Notes under the pieces: model-generated
Told to the model about the DNA's origin: nothing
Database searches by the model: none
Seen by the model: the letters and a program-made list of their open reading frames with translations, nothing else
Shown: piece after piece, positions 20,655 through 33,256 of the stretch
Layout of the letters: each line of letters begins with the position of its first letter
How positions within the stretch are numbered: the first letter of the stretch is position 1
Position numbers and translations under genes: made by a program
From: Bactericera cockerelli
Taxonomy: Eukaryota; Arthropoda; Insecta; Hemiptera; Triozidae
Assembly (NCBI GenBank): GCA_024516035.1
Contig: CM044956.1
Location: forward strand, 10,594,176 to 10,658,175
DNA: 64,000 nt
Direction of reading: 5' to 3'

Positions 20655-21115
20655 CAAGACAGAAAGATTTTTTTCTTTATTTTTGCATGTTTAATATGAG
20701 AAATTAGTTATTGATATGTGGAAGAACTTTTAAAATCCGATTTTTTAGATTGTGGAAAATAAAAATATGTAGTAGAAAAAATTGAAAGATAAAAAGATTT
20801 TTTTCTCAATTTTTTGCATGTTCAATATTAGAAATTACTTATTCATCTGTGGAAGGACTTTTAAAATCCGATTTTTATGATAGGAACATAATTATTATAT
20901 TGAGGCTAGTGAAAAAGAAAATTGTATATCTGTTGAAGGATGGTTGATAGCTTAATATTTTCTGATTGTCCTTCGATAAAACTGATTGCGAAAGATAGAC
21001 TGGAAAAAAATTGCTAGCAATAGAATTTTTCCTTAATTTTTACATCTAAGATTATGAAATTAAATTGTCAACCGTGGAAGGTCTTTTTAAATCTGTTTTT
21101 TTTTCATGATCTGAA
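20624..21115 (+). repeat. Degenerate tandem repeat after a 29-A run
   Basis: A 29-base A run (20624-20652) is followed by three diverged repeats containing TTGCATGTT(T/C)AATAT, GTGGAAG(A/G)ACTTTTAAAA and TCCGATTTTT. The second and third share a longer unit ending GAAGGATG(A)TGGTTGATGGC(T). The last unit runs on to about 21192. Confidence 0.65.
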
Positions 21116-21353
21116 AATAATTATTTTGGTTTAAGAAAAGAAAATTACATAGGTAGGTACGTATCTCTCGAAGGATGATGGTTGATGGCTTACAAATGGA
21201 AAACAGGTAGGTACATTCTTTTTCTCACAGTGTGTTTAAATTAGAGTATTTTTCAAACACGCAAAAAAAGCTATCTTCAAGGTGATGAAAGTTTCCAAGG
21301 CAAATGGAAGGTGGTGGAGTGCTTTGCGCACCAAACTCGTGAATTCGAGTCCG

Positions 21354-21556
21354 TTCCAGTAGCTCAGTCTGCTCGGTGGGGCCTAGCGTCTGTCTGGTAA
21401 TCCAGAGATCGAGGGTTCGAGACCCAGCCGGTACTTGACAAAGTTATCCTCCATATAGGACTTTGACCACATATAATAATACGTCCTGGCCGTCTTGGGT
21501 TTACTGCTGGATTAATGGGACTAATCGGTCATTTGTCATTTATCTCACTATTCAAC
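21354..21556 (+). repeat. SINE-A copy 3
   Basis: Duplicate of the copy at 11, with TTCCAGTAGCTCAGTC and GAGGGTTCGAGACCCAG. It is part of the segmental duplication, not an independent insertion. Confidence 0.85.
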
Positions 21557-21690
21557 CTACAGTAGACTTGAAACCTACAGGTCGGTGAATCAAATTATTT
21601 GTGTTAAATTTTTTTAGTAAAGCAAGTTTGAATGATTGTGAACAAATCATATGATAACTTTATAAAATAAAAGTTTAAAATAAAGCACTT

Positions 21691-21812
21691 TGATGATATC
21701 ACAACTACTCAAACTCGCTTTACTAAATCTACGCTGAAACCAGGACTTGAACCACTGACCTCGAGGTTACAAGTCCGCCGCATTATGGATCATGCTACTG
21801 AGGTCGGTTTTA
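21691..21812 (-). repeat. SINE-C copy 3
   Basis: Duplicate of 497-628. The B-box-like GGTTCAAGTCCTGG is better preserved here. Confidence 0.75.
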
Positions 21813-22878
21813 AGGACTCTGAATGTAACAGACCTCTCTTTAAATAAATATTCATTGAAAAAAAAAAGAATTTAATCGAAACGCGATTGCATTTTGAAAA
21901 GGTGTTGATGGTTCTGCGGATTTAGCTCACTTAATTAATAATAATTAGTAAATTAGCGTGCAGCAGGCTCAGGAGAAAATAAAATCTAGTGCAAGCATCA
22001 CCAGGGCGTGGAACCATTTAATAATCCTGATCTATTTCCTCTCATCATGCGCACCTGTAGATAGCATCTAGAATTCTAGAGTTTTATATTATAATAATGA
22101 AGTAATTATTATGCAAATTAAGTTATTATATAGGTGTAGCTATTTACTATCAGGCTCCGTCCCATATTTTCTGTCCATTCCAGATATTTTTTTTATTTAT
22201 CACAAATGGTCTTAACATTGTATAGTTATGAATGACCCGTGTATACGAGTACTTCCCACATGACATAAATTAATGGAGTATATAGGTACGTAGGTATACG
22301 ACTAGGTGTACTCCCGTTAAGACATAATTTTCGTTTCGTCTAAAAACACATTTCGTATATCAAGCGTTGGTCAAGTAGCACTCGCCAACAGGCCTATATT
22401 AACACGAAACAGAGTTTATAAGTATTTTGTTTTCTTGTTTTAACTTTTATCAATTTTTATTTCAAATTTATTTCGATCATGCTCCTGAAGTCGAAAACCA
22501 ATTAATTGAACATACTTAATAGTTCGACGTAGGTACTTAAGATTCAAACCAGTGGACCCCGCGTTAAAACAGTCCCTGGGTGGATACTCTCTCTCCTTAA
22601 TTCGGTGCAGGTACCGGAACAATCAGCAAATATTCGAATCTCCTTCCTGCTTTTCACGCTATCTTACTAGGAGGCATGGCCATCTAGCAGGCAGGATTCC
22701 GAAGGAAAATACATCATTATTCACATTAGTCAGTTACAGAAAACAAATTTGATCATAATTGGCAGGAAAATAGACATTTTTATCTCTAGCTTTTTGTAAC
22801 AGGTACATGCTACCATATTTTTTTATTTAGGTTTTTTTTTTATAAAAGTTTTTTTTTTTACATTAGTTTTTTTATATA

Positions 22879-22914
22879 AAGAAATATGATAATACCTATT
22901 TTATCATATTTCTT
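22879..22914. repeat. Perfect short hairpin at the duplication seam
   Basis: 14-bp arms (left arm AAGAAATATGATAA) with an 8-base loop. It sits in the roughly 90-base stretch of copy 2 where copy 1 carries the retrotransposon block. Confidence 0.8.
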
Positions 22915-22920
22915 TTAATC

Positions 22921-23033
22921 TTAAATACTCAAACTCACGTTACTAAAAAAATGCATTACTTGGGACTCAAACCACCGATCTCCTGGTTAAAAGTCGATCT
23001 TATCGATCAAGCTACTGTGTTCGGTCTTTATTT
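22921..23033 (-). repeat. SINE-C copy 4
   Basis: Duplicate of 7437-7543. Confidence 0.7.
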
Positions 23034-23765
23034 TTAACAGAAGAAGAATGAGGATGATAGAACTGGAAATGCAGGGAACGTTGAAATATTGAACAGGAAG
23101 ATGTTTTTTTTTATAGAAATAAAATAAACCAAGCCCCTCAATCTTCACCGAGAGTCACTGTGGACAGGAAAACGACATATTCAAAACAAAAAACAAAAAA
23201 AATCCTATGAAAGAGATGGTATACCATGAATAGGCACAAACCATGATTACCAACATTAACCGAAATGAATAAAATTGATCTTTACATGGCTATAACTCAA
23301 GAGCTACACAAGTACATAGACCACTTCAGAGAATATCCTGTATGAATGGGCAACATCTTAACAAACTCTCAACAGCAAGAAAGATAGTATACGTGAACTT
23401 TGCCTAGAGGTTATATACCGTCCACTTATGTACATGAGTGTTACTATTATTATTGAGATGTGCCCTGCCTAGTTCTGTTGGCATAGCAAATAGTCATAAG
23501 TTAGGTAGGTACATACGGGTATTTATAAGTAGGAGAACAAGATAAATACCCTTTCATGACCCAAACGGCCCACCAGAATAGATACAGTACATGTATATTT
23601 GTATAATAATATGTATATGAAAAAATATGAAAATTATGAACTTATGAGATATTGTTAGGAAACTTTTTCTATAGGTACGTAATAGTGTGTTTCAAATTAA
23701 CATTCCTATTTCCCGTTTCTTTATTGACTTGGAACGTTGTCAATCCTCATAGCTAGGCACTAGGC

Positions 23766-24183
23766 ACATCTTCTTCTTTTACCCTGTCTTATCCCGCTCA
23801 AGCACGGTCGACGTTGTTCAACCTCATGGTTGAGGTTGGTTGGTTTTGGTATATTCTGTGCCTGAAAGAATAAGCTCACTTTTCCTTCGAAGACTTCTTC
23901 TTCTGGAACTTTTATATCTAATTCTTTCGCATTTGACTACTATGACCGATCATCGGTAATTCATCCTTAAATGGAAAAAAAAATAAAGATGAAACAATAA
24001 GCATGGAGAAAATATTTGCTTTCTGGTTGGAATTGAACCCAGTAAGTGAAATTTTAGAAAATATGGAATAAACTACGAGTATGTTACCAGTGTAAGTCAA
24101 AAGTTTCGTGAGTAAACCATTTTGTTTGGTTAGAGTTCAAACTTTTTGTGTGATATGAATGGTAACATGTAAGTAGTTTATGC
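23766..24183. other. Gene-free tract
   Basis: Nothing recognised apart from a B-box-like fragment near 24024-24045 on the minus strand. Confidence 0.4.
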
Positions 24184-24480
24184 AATGTAAGCTGTTCGAA
24201 GTACATGGACACGGTCTGAAGTTTGGTGGTTATGTAATGACGGGGAATATGATGTGAGTTATGAGGAACACGAAGATGATACGCTGGCAGATATTGAAGA
24301 TAATACTCCTGTAAAGCATCAACTTCTGGAAACATCATCAAACTCATTCCTACTGATCTAGACCTGATAAAAAATACTTTGAAAATCCCAAGTGCAATGT
24401 CTGGAACACGCACATGCAAATACTTTCATCAATGTAAAAGAGTTATCGCTGCTAATCGTAATAGCTATTTCGCTATCTGA
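24184..24480 (+). other. Possible decayed coding segment, unrecognised
   Basis: Two overlapping plus-strand frames of 55-60 codons have non-repetitive, protein-like composition. The first contains an acidic stretch (YEEHEDDTLADIEDN) ending near 24360, the second a Cys-containing stretch (CKYFHQCKRVI) ending near 24480. A single shift near 24300-24350 would link them. No family is recognised and no splice model is offered. Confidence 0.25.
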
Positions 24481-24525
24481 ATAAGGAATATTTTGTGAAT
24501 GGAACACCAACAACTGGAAACGAAA

Positions 24526-24553
24526 CCGGAATAGAATATTGCTTCTATTCCGG
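24526..24553. repeat. Perfect short hairpin
   Basis: 11-bp arms (left arm CCGGAATAGAA) with a 6-base loop. Confidence 0.8.
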
Positions 24554-25014
24554 TAAGTTCTTTGGTTGCTTCAGTAAGTTCTTTAGTTTACGTAATTTAG
24601 CTGGACGCATTTAATTAGAGGCACCCTAAAAAACACATTTACTAGTTCACTATTACCTATTCGGAAGAAGTTTCCTATGTTGAACAGAAATAATCAGGAG
24701 AATGGTGGGTAGTACCTACTTGGTACCTATAGTTCCTCTACTAGTTTTTCCCACAGGCAGTAATAGGGTAGGGATCTCCTCGCGCTAACTCTCAAGATAC
24801 AATGTTCTACTCCCTCTAATCCTCAGATCAGAATATGAATGGCATTAATTTCTTTACAATAAGGCTCAGAATAGGTAAATGAAAAACTTTGAGCTACTGA
24901 TATTGACAGAAACAATTAAAACGATATTACAATATCTATTACTTCACAGCAGGCAAATCTATTATTACTAAATATGATGCCAAACATAAGTTTACAGGCA
25001 TCTGCAATGGTGGA

Positions 25015-25215
25015 TACATAGATACTGCAATAACAAGGTACCAAACATACCTAATATACTTCAATCCGAAGATATCAGTATTGCTAGATTCCTACTCTTA
25101 GATGCTGTAATAATATTGCACCAAACATCCAATACAGTACACAGATTCCACAGATATCTGTACACCTAGATACATAAGCATCCTCAATATTATTGTACCT
25201 ACTATTCATCAAGAT
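25015..25215 (+). repeat. Degenerate tandem repeat, about 80-bp unit
   Basis: Repeated blocks of the form GATRCTGxAATAAxA..., ACCAAACAT, then AGATATCxGT recur two to three times. The open frames on the minus strand here are by-products. Confidence 0.5.
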
Positions 25216-25910
25216 ATCTGTTATTATTCTCCTTGCCCAGAGCATCCACAACAAGAAGAGAATAGCAAGAACCAGCAGAATCAATGCAAACATGAGAAGC
25301 TATGATTGAGCTGATAGCATAACAACAGCAATAGTTGTCACGACTCATTACACAAAGGATTCCAATATTATATTTAGTTTGAAATAAGCGTGACAGAACA
25401 TTCCCACCGAATAAAGTGTTATAGTACTTTATTTCAAGTGTCAAATACCTGCAACACAAGAGGTTGAAGTTCTTAAAAAAAAAAAAAAACATTTCAAAAA
25501 ATCTTTGGAGATTTGCAAGGCCAAGATGAATTGTGATGTATTCCACCATAGTGGAACATAATGTTTGAGAGTGATCAACTGGGAGTTATATCCTGACTAA
25601 AGCATGGTCGTCCATGCTCCCGGCGATGTACACACCGTTGGTTGCATACACACAGATGCAGTTCATCATCAAAAACGTTTTTAAGGACATTGTTAATACG
25701 CAAAATGGTCGAGCTCAATACGCAAAATGGTCTTCTATAGCACAGAACATTATAAAAAGACTGATTTTGTATCAATTTTACATGCATGCTTAATTGATAG
25801 TCAATTTGGCATTCAATGTCCTAGAGATGACAATATTTGTGGCGTTTGACAGTATTTTGCCTGCATTCACAATAAAAGGGCGGCTACAGTAATGGTTGTC
25901 GCTCGCAAGG

Positions 25911-25979
25911 AGTCATCAATACTCTTTGGAGTCAGTCATCAATACTCTTTGGAGTCAGTCATCAATACTCGTTGGAGTA
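25911..25979 (+). repeat. Tandem repeat, three 23-bp units
   Basis: Units at 25911, 25934 and 25957 with core TCATCAATACTCTTTGGAG. The third has one change (TCGTT). Confidence 0.92.
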
Positions 25980-27370
25980 TGTACATTTGAATATGTCAAC
26001 CTATATGCACATTGCACATACATAAACTTATAGGTAGATAGAGAGCAATTGAACTGATTGACAGTTATAACATGTTGCTCAGTAATTCAATACAAACACA
26101 TGCAGAGCAGAAAGGTGCGAAAAACTGGACTCTGAATAGATAATTATGCAAAACTAGGTGGGCATACCAGGAAGGTGCGGCCCTTACATAATACTTGAAG
26201 GTAATGGGCCTCCTTGTTAGACCATTGTGATTTCAATAGCTTGCTGGCAATACTTAAGAACAATGTATTCTACATTTTCTAATACTTCTGAACATTCTGA
26301 AATTCTCAAAATTGCTTCCAAATAGGACAGTACTATGATTCTGAAGTATAATTACTCAAATCTATGGTAAAAATGTTTGTAACAAAATATTTAATGTAGA
26401 AAAAGATCTCTTAAAAATAGTCACTCTATGTGAAATATGCTGTTCTGTTTATCTCTTACCTATCTTTTAGGCAAGGAATGAGAAACTCTTAAGCCATTAA
26501 TTATTATAAAGCACGTGTTCCCTATCAGTAAAGCTAAAAAAAATTCAAGAATCAAATATTCTAAACTTGCCAGAACTCATAGTTTGAACTTCAGGTGACT
26601 TGCAGAGTCGTAAAAAAAGGAATTTGTAAAATCTTAAACTTGAATTTAATAAAAACTTCTCGTGGAATCTCAAAAAGATTTTTATTTTTATTTGATATAA
26701 GTATAGATGAGACATAATACGCTTTAAAAAAATCATGCTTCAACAAATAAAGGTACCTACTTAGTAATTTTTTGTACGAGTATAATTTAAAATATTTTCT
26801 GATGTTTGTCTGCTTGTCCACATGACCTACATCCTTTTTTATAAACCACTCATCCGAACGCAATTGAACATTCCCGTAAAGTTATTTGGTAAAAAAAAAT
26901 ACTGTGGCGGTGCATTCAGTTACCAATTACGACCATTTCTCATCCATTGATTCTAATCCACGCCCCAGTAACGCCAAGAAGTCCTTATAATCTCTACTCT
27001 AGTAGCTAATAGAGAAGAGATAAGACCGGATACTCAACAACGAGTTATTGAGGTAGGTAGACAAATCAATCTTGCGAGAAACATCAAATTCATCAAAACC
27101 ATTGGCGGAGAGATAACTCTATTGATTATTGGAAATGAGATTGTGATTAAAGCAAATACTTGATGATCTCGTGGTGAGTGGTTATGCTGATTGATCACAA
27201 GATCTCTTGCGTCACTATCAGTTGCAATTGCGGCTTCACTGAGTCTACTAGTGAAAGCAAAATCAAAAATGCAGTCATTATGGAAGCATTCAAATCGAGC
27301 AAAGAAATAAATGAGAGGAACTGATTGGAGATCTTATCGCCTTGGTCGCTATGAAAGTGAAAATGTAGAC
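25980..27370. other. Gene-free tract
   Basis: AT-rich. No coding frame above 90 codons and no recognised repeat. Confidence 0.45.
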
Positions 27371-27404
27371 CAAACACCTCGGCCGAGGTGTGAAGAACGC
27401 CTTA
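27371..27404 (+). promoter_or_regulatory. 34-bp conserved motif with 18-bp palindrome, copy 1
   Basis: The centre is the perfect palindrome ACACCTCGGCCGAGGTGT, preceded by CAA and followed by GAAGAACGCCTTA. Identical or nearly identical copies are at 52616-52649 and 63851-63882 (minus). Function unknown. Confidence 0.75.
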
Positions 27405-28363
27405 TACAAAGAAACAGATAACAGTGACCTCGTCAGAGTTTAAATTTCTGTGAAAAGGTTTAGTTGGAAACGTACTTATATCTACTAATAAACATGTAGG
27501 TAGATGCCTTCATGTTCTGTACGTGATGAGTTCGATCACTTACTATGTATAATTGTATATAGTTTGATGGTAAAAATATTGATCTATCATTCGTGATCAT
27601 TGATCAACATTAAATTGAATTTCACACAAAAGACGTAAACACCATCAATAGCCAATCAATTCCCCGATGATGAGATCACAATCCAAAGTATTGAGCATAT
27701 TGCGATGTTATAAAAAAAGTCGTACGTATTTATAGGAGACAATAAAATTAAAATTTACTCTTGTAATAGATAAAGAGCAAGTGAAAAGCTATTGGCTAAT
27801 AGCTTGTCTCGCATGCAGTCCCGAGTTTGAAACCATAAAAAAATGCTAATATAAATGACGATTAGAATTTAAAAAGTATAAAAATGATAACAAATCTCTA
27901 AAAATATTGTGACGGACATCTTCAGGACATGTTGTGCCCTGAAGATGCACTACCTTTACCCTGAAGATTCACGTGAAGTCTGAAAAAACACTTGATTTTA
28001 ACATCAACCGGTTATTTTTTTAATTTCTTTATCAGGAAGGTAAGCCGAGACCCCTGGGACCACTTCATAAAATTAAGCTATAATTCGACTCGAAAAGAGT
28101 TAATTTTATTACTTTATAACTAAGGTGTAACTTTCTGAGGACAATTTCAGACTCAAGTACATTTCAGGTCCTCAGAAGATTCTTACTGAAAACGATAATA
28201 GGTATATTATGCTAATTTAGTAAATCCTGGATAATTTTTTTTTTTTTTTCAAATCATCTAAGTTACCGTTCATTTCTACATTCAAATTCAACTACCTACT
28301 GATCCAATTACCGTTTTCAAATCCATGATAAAATTTGAATTTGATAAGGGAAAGATAGACAGA
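27405..28363. other. Gene-free tract
   Basis: No recognised feature. A partial inverted phrase around GGACATGTTGTGCCCTGAAG (27925) repeats loosely nearby. Confidence 0.4.
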
Positions 28364-28574
28364 TATTGATAGTCAAGTGGTTAACGCGCTAGTCTGGTAA
28401 TCCAGGTAGCGTAGGGATCCGATGGTTTGAATTCCACCCAGTGCATGAATTTTTCCTCGTTAATTTGAGTTTGTGACCACGTAATAATAAGACTCTGAGG
28501 GTTAGGTGGTAGAAAATGATTTAAGTATTAACCTCGCCTGGTGGTTACCTTCCACTAAAGAGTGTTATTATTAA
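28364..28574 (+). repeat. SINE-B copy 2, full length
   Basis: Head ATAGTCAAGTGGTTAACGCG, CTAGTCTGGTAATCCAGG, B-box-like GATGGTTTGAATTCC, body GTGACCACGTAATAATAAG and GTGGTTACCTTCCACTAAAG, ATT tail. Confidence 0.9.
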
Positions 28575-29915
28575 GGAACAAATTCGATCGAAAATCTTAT
28601 GTACCTACTTATTTATACTTCTTGAAGTTTCTCAAATTGGCCAGAGATTATTTCCAGGTTTCTTGAAGATAAAAATAATCACATTATCTGATTGTTTATT
28701 AATTTACTGAAATCCGTGGAGAAAGGACAGTATAAAAGAACTCAGTGACTATTACTATAACTTTATACGCAAGACACTTGTACCAATACTTTGTGATTTG
28801 CAGGTATTATGATAGACATACTTACCATCTTTTTTGAATGGCAACCCTTTCCTAGAATTCTCTAGAGAAGAGTAAAAGAAGAATTCTAAATAAGTTAGAA
28901 TTAGCTTAAAGGAGGTAACTATGTTTAATAATATTGAAATTAATAATTTATTGTCAATAAAGCAAATGATAAAAAGAAAAATCTCTTCTAATCCTTCTTG
29001 CCTTTTTCCCTCTCTATTTTACTCTCTCTCCTCTTTTAATATCTATCAGTCTCTGTTTCATTTGCCTGCTATTGAATTACTACTATTTGTGACTTTACAA
29101 TCCATACAAGTTATTTAGGTGCCTATACATTACAATAACTCACATGATACTACTTGCCTTGGGCAAATTGTAATTTCGAGCGCCATATCTAATCGACGCG
29201 AGTGAATCCCCTGACAATACATTCCTATACACAATGTATATTGTGTGTAAGATAGATGCCTATGAAGAGACAATGTGATTATGTGTAATTAGGTGTAACG
29301 GTTTAGACGCCATACACAAGATGTTGAGTGCCTCAAACATTGAAAACGTAGTAATTACTTAAATTGAAATAGTTACTTACTAGTAAATAGTTACCTTGCA
29401 GAGAGTAATAAGTGGTTCTCCACTGCAAGGAGCCAACTGTTGGCAAAACCTCTCAACAACAGGGATGGCCAGAACTAATCAAACTCAACCATGAGAAAAT
29501 GGTTGATCATAAATGCCGACCTCAAGTAGTTGGAAAAAGGCAAAGAAAAGAATAAAAAGGTCTAGTAAAGTCAATTTACTACATTAACATTCGATTCTAA
29601 TTGATTTACCGAGTGATCTGATCGTTTGAAATGTAGATCTAATTTACATTAGATTGTATTGATGTACTGAGGTATCTTATCAGATAACATACCTTCTCCG
29701 GGTGTTAATATGCCATAATCAATATTGCTAACGACCACAGGAAACCCAAAGCGAACATGCTTTCATTAAAATGATTATTTGACCACTTAAAATATGGTCC
29801 ATGTAGGAGTGTGAATGATACATATTACAGTTATGTAAGACGGGGTTAGTGGTTAGTTGGTTACATCTTACATAAAAATAATGATTTTCAAAAAAATATT
29901 CCAAAGACTAATGAT
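28575..29915. other. Gene-free tract
   Basis: 1.3 kb with only short open frames (for example 28921-29118, no domain). No repeat recognised. Confidence 0.45.
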
Positions 29916-30113
29916 ACTAATAATAATATTGCCCTACTTATATTGCCCGATTGGGACTAATGGGTCCCATTATTCCAGCAGTAAGCCCAAGACGTAATAT
30001 TATGTGGTCAAAATCCCAAATGGGAGGATAACTTGTTATGTCTCGGCTGGGTTTCGAACCTGCGACCTCTGGATTACCAGTTAGACGCCTTGACCGCTGA
30101 GCTACCGGGACAG
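29916..30113 (-). repeat. SINE-A copy 4
   Basis: Best-preserved head of the family: minus strand GGTAGCTCAGCGGTCAAGGC and GCAGGTTCGAAACCCAGCC, then TTATCCTCCCATTTGGG, GGGCTTACTGCTGGAATAA and an ATT-type tail. Confidence 0.9.
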
Positions 30114-30184
30114 AAATGATTGTTAAAAGGTCTACCATAATTTATTGTAGTAGACGTGAGAGATCCTACATGATACTCTTGATA

Positions 30185-30378
30185 AAACTTTGTAAGTCAG
30201 GTAATCTAAGGATCCGTTAGTTCGAATCCCGCCCAATGCATGAATTTTTCCTCATTTATTTGAGTATATGACCACATAATAATAGGACTCTGAAAGTTAG
30301 GTAGTAGAAAATGCTTTGAGCTTAACCTGGCAAGTTGGTTACCTTCCGCTGAAGAGCGTTATTATTATTATTATCATT
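30185..30378 (+). repeat. SINE-B copy 3, head truncated
   Basis: Starts inside the head (GTCAGGTAATCTAAGG), B-box-like GTTAGTTCGAATCCCGCCC, and ends in an (ATT)n tail at 30358-30375. Confidence 0.85.
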
Positions 30379-32988
30379 AAAATAAAACTGGAGAGGATCT
30401 CCTGTGGTGGTTGTGGTTAACTCAAATCTCAAGTCCGATCCTTAACGTGGTCAATTATGGTCAGCTTCTCTCATGTCCATCTTCATTGTTTTAGGTACCA
30501 CTCCATGGTCTATTATCTGGAAGATTGGCTTTAATTGAAGCCATCAGACGTACACGCTTCATCAGTCGGCATGAGAATCATGTACTGAAAATGTTTACAA
30601 CAGAAAATATTAAATCACGTGTTGTTGTAGAAAATTAGAAAAGTACAGGTTTGGTATTTGGTCTATTGATTTTCTGTATTGTGCGTTTAGACAGGTGTCT
30701 GAGTTTTATTGATATGCGATTAAACGCATGCATGTTATTTAAGCACATGATGGTTCGTGCATAAAATAATGAAAAACTACGGACCTGATATTTCAAGTAT
30801 AGGTACGATTTTTTTTTATAATTTTCATTAAAAAAATATAATATTACTCGTAGCTTTATTATTGTAGACTGGTTGGAGTTCTATGTATAAGAGAAGCACC
30901 AATTAATACACCGACCTCTATTTAGATCTATTGTGACCAATCAAGGCTTAATCACGTAGCTCGTATTATTCGTAGCTTAATCACGGCAAAAAGTTGTATT
31001 GAACCTTGCCCGTCTGGTCTCATGACTCCCTAACATAGGAAAACCGAAAGTTGTTCCAAAAATATATTTTGACCAATTTCGAACACAAATCCAGGACCTA
31101 TCGCATCATGCTGAAATAATTCATGAGGTAACCGTGATCTTAAATTCCTATAATTCGGACGACATCTGAGTAGATATTTGACTTAAATTCTAAGATTCCT
31201 GAGTAGGTGATTGACTGAGTGCGATAATGGGTTCTCAATCAGTATTCTCCACTTCTAAATCACTTAACTCGTAAAAACAACTGGCACTTTATACTTTCCT
31301 CTTGAAATAGGTCATCATGCCAAAGGTGTTTGTCCTATTGCAGTGTCTTGAAGACCTAACCGATCCTAATCATCATAATTACGACCATGGAAAGAGACCC
31401 AAACGATTCTCTTACTACAAAGCTCATGCCACCTACACAACAATTTGAAATCAGTTTCAGTTAGGTTATTGCCTCCACTGCGTCCTGCGGTAATGTCTTG
31501 ACGTGTGGGTTAGACTTCCTCAAAGTGGTTACCTGAACTAATCTGAAGTATTTGAACCCGGCTTGCCTATCTGAGAAATAAGGCTATCTTTAATTTATCT
31601 GTGAATGTAGGGTGAAATTCCCGTCTCAAATGAACTCAATGGTACAGAGACGTTTAGCAAAATATTTTTTGTTTTTGTTTTTAGTTTTCGTAATATCACT
31701 GCTGTTAAATAACGTCTAGAGAGGTAAGGTTACTTTGCTGGGTTACAACCCAGGTTTAGACCCACTTGTAATGCTAGCTATTCCTGGTCCAATCCAACTG
31801 GATGATAATGTAAGAACATAGCTGGTTAGCATATATTCCCTGGTTTTTATCATTTATGTTTGTACCAATCAGATGTGTCTAAAGTCCATTTTGAAGTAAT
31901 TCCGGAAATGCAACTAAATTGTAGTATTCATAATCAGATTGAAGTTGTTTCGGGTTAGAACAAACAATAAAAGGAATTCTAAATCCAGACAATGAAATAA
32001 TTAATCACTTCTTATGAAATCCGCTTCTAAGCGGTGTACGGGGACCAAGTATTATCTAAGGTACTTAACGGTGCTTAAGAATAATACTTCAAAACAGATT
32101 TGTTTACTGAAATGATTAGTTTTGTTAAAGGTATAAAAACTATAAAGTAACTAACAGGAAGCAGTAAAACAATAGTTCAGTATAAAAAGTGTTTTAATTA
32201 ATGATATAAAAACAATAGTACGTACAAGCTAAGAAACTAATAAAATAGAAAAGAAGGCCATTGTGATTAAAAGAGTTAGAATAGCTTTTTTATCGGAAGA
32301 TAGCGTTCTTTTACAAAAAATATTCAAACAGATATCAGGGTTATCAAACCATCAACTACTGAGAGTCGGCATAGTTCCGAATACAGAACCACACAGTTAA
32401 TCATTAAGCCCGTTATAAGGAACCAATTTCTTCTTAGTAACAAACTACAGCCACTTTATTTTATAAAATTTAAGAACAATAGAGAACTAATCAAAAATAA
32501 AGATATTAATGAAGAAACGTTATTGAGGAACAAAAAATGCAATCAGAAGTTCTAGTATTAGAATGAATGTTGTGGGTGTTATTGCTTACTTACTGCTCTA
32601 GCCAACCTCAGTGCATCTATCTATATTACACTATTACAGTCTATCCCAGAAGTTGAATGAATTGGATTTTAATGAGGTAGGTACATTGTTTTAAATAAAA
32701 ATATATTAAGAAACCGAGATTTGAAGAATACGTTCCAAAAATGGTACAACATATTTCCTGATAATCTACATGGACTTTGGTACAGTAAAACCAGGTGAGG
32801 AGTAAGTCCGGTGCAGGAAAGCATAAAAGCAATGAGAGTGACAGGATAAGCAATGAAATTAAAAAAAAAAAAAAAACAGACGGAATTCAGGCGAAACATT
32901 TAGGAACCAAGGCTCACCCTGCGCTGTAGTGCCACAGTTGGTAAGGCACGAGCCAGTTGGCAATAGGCTCTTTCCTATATTCAGAAAC
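30379..32988. other. Gene-free tract
   Basis: 2.6 kb of AT-rich sequence with no supported gene. A GGTTACAACCCAGG phrase near 31740 resembles a tRNA-like B box but has no matching A box. Confidence 0.45.
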
Positions 32989-33209
32989 TATTTTTTTTTT
33001 TTTTTGGTTAACGTCTCTCTCAACAGCATGGTCATTTGGTCATATCACGACGGGGGTGTTCGCAGGAAACTCACAAACATGCTACTCACATTAATCTCAC
33101 CCAGCCTGGGTTGGGCCGGAATGCCAGCATCACCTAGCTGAACGTTGCTTAACTTCGATGATCGTATGAGAACCAGTGCATTCAACGTGCCATCGACGCT
33201 GGGTTATCC
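32989..33209 (-). repeat. 5S-rRNA-derived SINE (SINE-F), copy 3
   Basis: On the minus strand: CAGCGTCGATGGCACGTTGA, GAAGTTAAGCAACG, degraded box C, then CCAGCCTGGGTTGGGCC in reverse, CCCGTCGTGATATGACC and a T run (A tail) at 32991-33005. Confidence 0.8.
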
Positions 33210-33212
33210 AGA

Positions 33213-33256
33213 AACTTTGAACGGATTGCATAAAATTATGCAATCCGGTCAAAGTT
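33213..33256. repeat. Near-perfect 44-bp palindrome beside SINE-F
   Basis: 21-bp arms with one mismatch and a 2-base AA loop (core GGATTGCATAA). It abuts the 5' end of the SINE-F copy. Confidence 0.85.

Larger units (their letters stand above)
21344..23765. repeat. Segmental duplication, copy 2 (uninserted)
   Basis: Left half (21344-22825) matches 1-2090 and right half (22916-23765) matches 7437-8470. It lacks the MITE, repeat R, the retrotransposon block and the 210-bp insertion of copy 1, so it serves as the pre-insertion reference. No gene inside. Confidence 0.9.

Noticed and set aside
25911..25979. CRISPR array
   Set aside because: The 23-bp units are adjacent with no spacers. The other repeats in the window also lack regular spacers.
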